A DNA stretch of 64,000 nt from Bacillota bacterium (lineage in GTDB: Bacteria > Bacillota > Clostridia > Christensenellales > JAEXRW01). The notes beneath the pieces were generated by a model that was given only the letters and a program-made list of their open reading frames with translations, was not told the DNA's origin and made no database searches. Shown here one piece after another: positions 62,833 to 64,000 of the stretch. Where the stretch lies: positions 372,001 through 436,000 of the forward strand of contig JAEXRW010000025.1 in NCBI GenBank assembly GCA_023454175.1, given 5' to 3'. Every line of letters begins with the position of its first letter. Position 1 is the first letter of the stretch. A program made the translations under genes and the position numbers.

Positions 62833-63113
62833 GGCTTCCCCATCCTTTGATTTATTCGTATAAAGTGATCCTATTTTATCGTAAAAGTTAAAAAAGCTTT
62901 TGGAATCGTAGAGTCTGTAGAAAAGTACTGATTTTCGACAATATTTCGATAATAATATAGCAAACTATGTTTATTGTGGTAAATACATAAGTATTATGTA
63001 TATTGAGGTTGACTCTGGTAATTGATGTATGATAACTTCAATGTAGTTATTGCACTTCTTTGTCGAGGCACCAAGCACAACCCTAATTGCATTCTGATAT
63101 CCGGGGTGTTTTG

Positions 63114-63878
63114 ATGGCTGACTATCGCGGTTTGCCTTGGACCCATATTAATGATTATTTGCTTGAAATCGGTGCTTCGAAGAGTATGAATGAATTATGC
63201 TCAAAGGCTCTGTCCGGGCTTGAAGAATTGGTCCCATTCGATAACAACGGGGTGTTTGCCGTTATCGATTCAAAAGGGTACATGTCGCAGACCACCCTGG
63301 TCGAATGTGCCAAATGGAGCGAATTATATAATAATTACTACTGGCGGTTTCAGCCTTCTATTCCATCTACCATAACAGCTATATATGATTGGCGTTATTA
63401 TTCGAACGCAGAATTCGTAGTGGATTTTCTCTATCCACAGGGGATCGGTACATCTCTTGCAACGTATCATCTGGCTTCAGATATCGGCTCGTCTGGAGGG
63501 TTTGCCCTGCACAGGAATAGGCATTCCCCTTGTTTCACGCAACGGGACTCGCTTATTCTGGAGGTGATACAACCCCACCTTTCAAATTATTTTGCTATCC
63601 ATACTGTCCTTTCCACGTATGATTATCAGTTGCCTGATGCCTATGCGATAGCATCAGAATACAAATGCCTGACCCGGCGTGAAGCTGAGATTGTTTCATT
63701 GCTTTGCCGAAGATATAGTACAGGCATGATCGTTTCGAAATTAATGATCAGTAAAACGACCGTCTATAGGCATCTTGCGAATATATTTTCGAAGTTAAAC
63801 GTGTTTTGCCGTGACGAATTGCTAGAAAAGCTTTTAGTTGGACTTGGCAGAAAAGAGGATCACTGCAAACCGAAATGA
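63114..63878 (+). CDS. LuxR-family transcriptional regulator
   Basis: 254-residue regulator. Residues about 185-245 are a LuxR-type helix-turn-helix: 'CLTRREAEIVSLLCRRYSTGMIVSKLMISKTTVYRHL' in part, ending 'IFSKLNVFCRDELLEKL'. The N-terminal 170 residues ('ALSGLEELVPFDNNGVFAVID', 'DSLILEVIQPHLSNYF') look like a GAF-type sensory domain, the pattern seen in many Firmicute and Actinobacterial LuxR proteins. It lacks a receiver domain, so it senses a ligand directly. The Met at 63114 has GGGGTG upstream; a TTG at 63087 is an alternative. Divergent from the leucine-rich repeat protein over 281 bp and its obvious candidate regulator. Confidence 0.9.
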   Translation: MADYRGLPWTHINDYLLEIGASKSMNELCSKALSGLEELVPFDNNGVFAVIDSKGYMSQTTLVECAKWSELYNNYYWRFQPSIPSTITAIYDWRYYSNAEFVVDFLYPQGIGTSLATYHLASDIGSSGGFALHRNRHSPCFTQRDSLILEVIQPHLSNYFAIHTVLSTYDYQLPDAYAIASEYKCLTRREAEIVSLLCRRYSTGMIVSKLMISKTTVYRHLANIFSKLNVFCRDELLEKLLVGLGRKEDHCKPK

Positions 63879-64000
63879 AAGCGCAGTCTTTTTCTCAAAA
63901 TTCAGTACTATCAAAGGTCACTCCCAAGTGGTTTCAAAGGGCAGGAATCGCTGGTGGGTTTTCTTGGATGGAGAACCGCGGGTTTTTTTAGCATCAACTT
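63879..64000. other. Right-edge sequence, possible 38-codon frame
   Basis: A frame from ATG 63875 (overlapping the luxR stop) to TAG 63991 starts MKAQSFSQNS; it has no recognised motif. AACCGCGGGTTTTTTT near 63975-63989 could be a weak terminator of luxR instead. No call is made. Confidence 0.3.

Overview
The window looks like the chromosome of a strictly anaerobic, fermentative, probably endospore-forming member of the class Clostridia. Pointers are Gram-positive ribosome binding sites, [NiFe]-hydrogenase maturation and structural genes, a glycyl radical enzyme with its activase, a membrane pyrophosphatase, a group III phosphofructokinase, a spore-coat-like protein and a SleB-type cell wall hydrolase. 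Most of the window is moderately GC-rich. The stretch from about 6.03 to 9.43 kb is clearly AT-richer and looks acquired. No rRNA, tRNA, CRISPR array, insertion sequence or prophage was seen.

Layout. 1-3.0 kb: an ABC-2 type efflux system (permease cut by the window edge, ATPase, HlyD-like lipoprotein) and a small membrane protein. 3.1-6.2 kb: a tocopherol-cyclase-family protein, then a YyaL/SSP411-type thioredoxin-fold gene broken by a 20-nt insertion at its CxxC motif. 6.2-9.4 kb: AT-rich island with an isochorismatase-like hydrolase, a divergent WYL-domain regulator and a zinc-ribbon membrane protein. 9.4-13.1 kb: an MFS transporter, then malic enzyme and a lactate/malate dehydrogenase family protein carrying the malate-type Arg in the specificity loop. 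13.2-18.8 kb: a complete hypABFCDE operon. 19.3-22.7 kb: H+-pyrophosphatase and a flippase-like membrane protein.

23.0-33.0 kb is the most striking part: an operon with one homologue of each of the 11 core complex I membrane and peripheral-arm subunits (three antiporter-like subunits plus J-, K-, A-, B-, C-, D-, H- and I-like). The large subunit keeps both NiFe cysteine pairs, and the last gene encodes a dedicated maturation protease. This predicts an ion-pumping, ferredoxin-linked hydrogenase with a full complex I membrane arm but no NADH module. The hyp operon matures it, and the H+-pyrophosphatase between them draws on or feeds the same proton gradient.

33.0-37.6 kb: OsmC-like protein, spore-coat-like protein, cell wall hydrolase, sugar-phosphate isomerase-like protein, ferredoxin, a 53-residue membrane protein and phosphofructokinase. 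37.6-45.6 kb: a catabolic-looking operon of unknown substrate (GntR regulator, glycyl radical enzyme, activase, flavin-type split-barrel protein, SCP2 protein, creatinase-like M24 protein), divergent from a DUF362 iron-sulphur protein, with a perfect palindromic operator between them. 45.7-46.9 kb: an orphan solute-binding lipoprotein.

47.3-64 kb: a surface-protein locus. It holds a 2703-residue beta-helix/cadherin-like protein, a FIVAR/Cna-B/InlB-repeat protein broken by a single-base deletion inside a 474-bp tandem repeat, and a 1346-residue leucine-rich-repeat/InlB-repeat/cadherin-like protein. A LuxR-type regulator is transcribed away from them at the right end.
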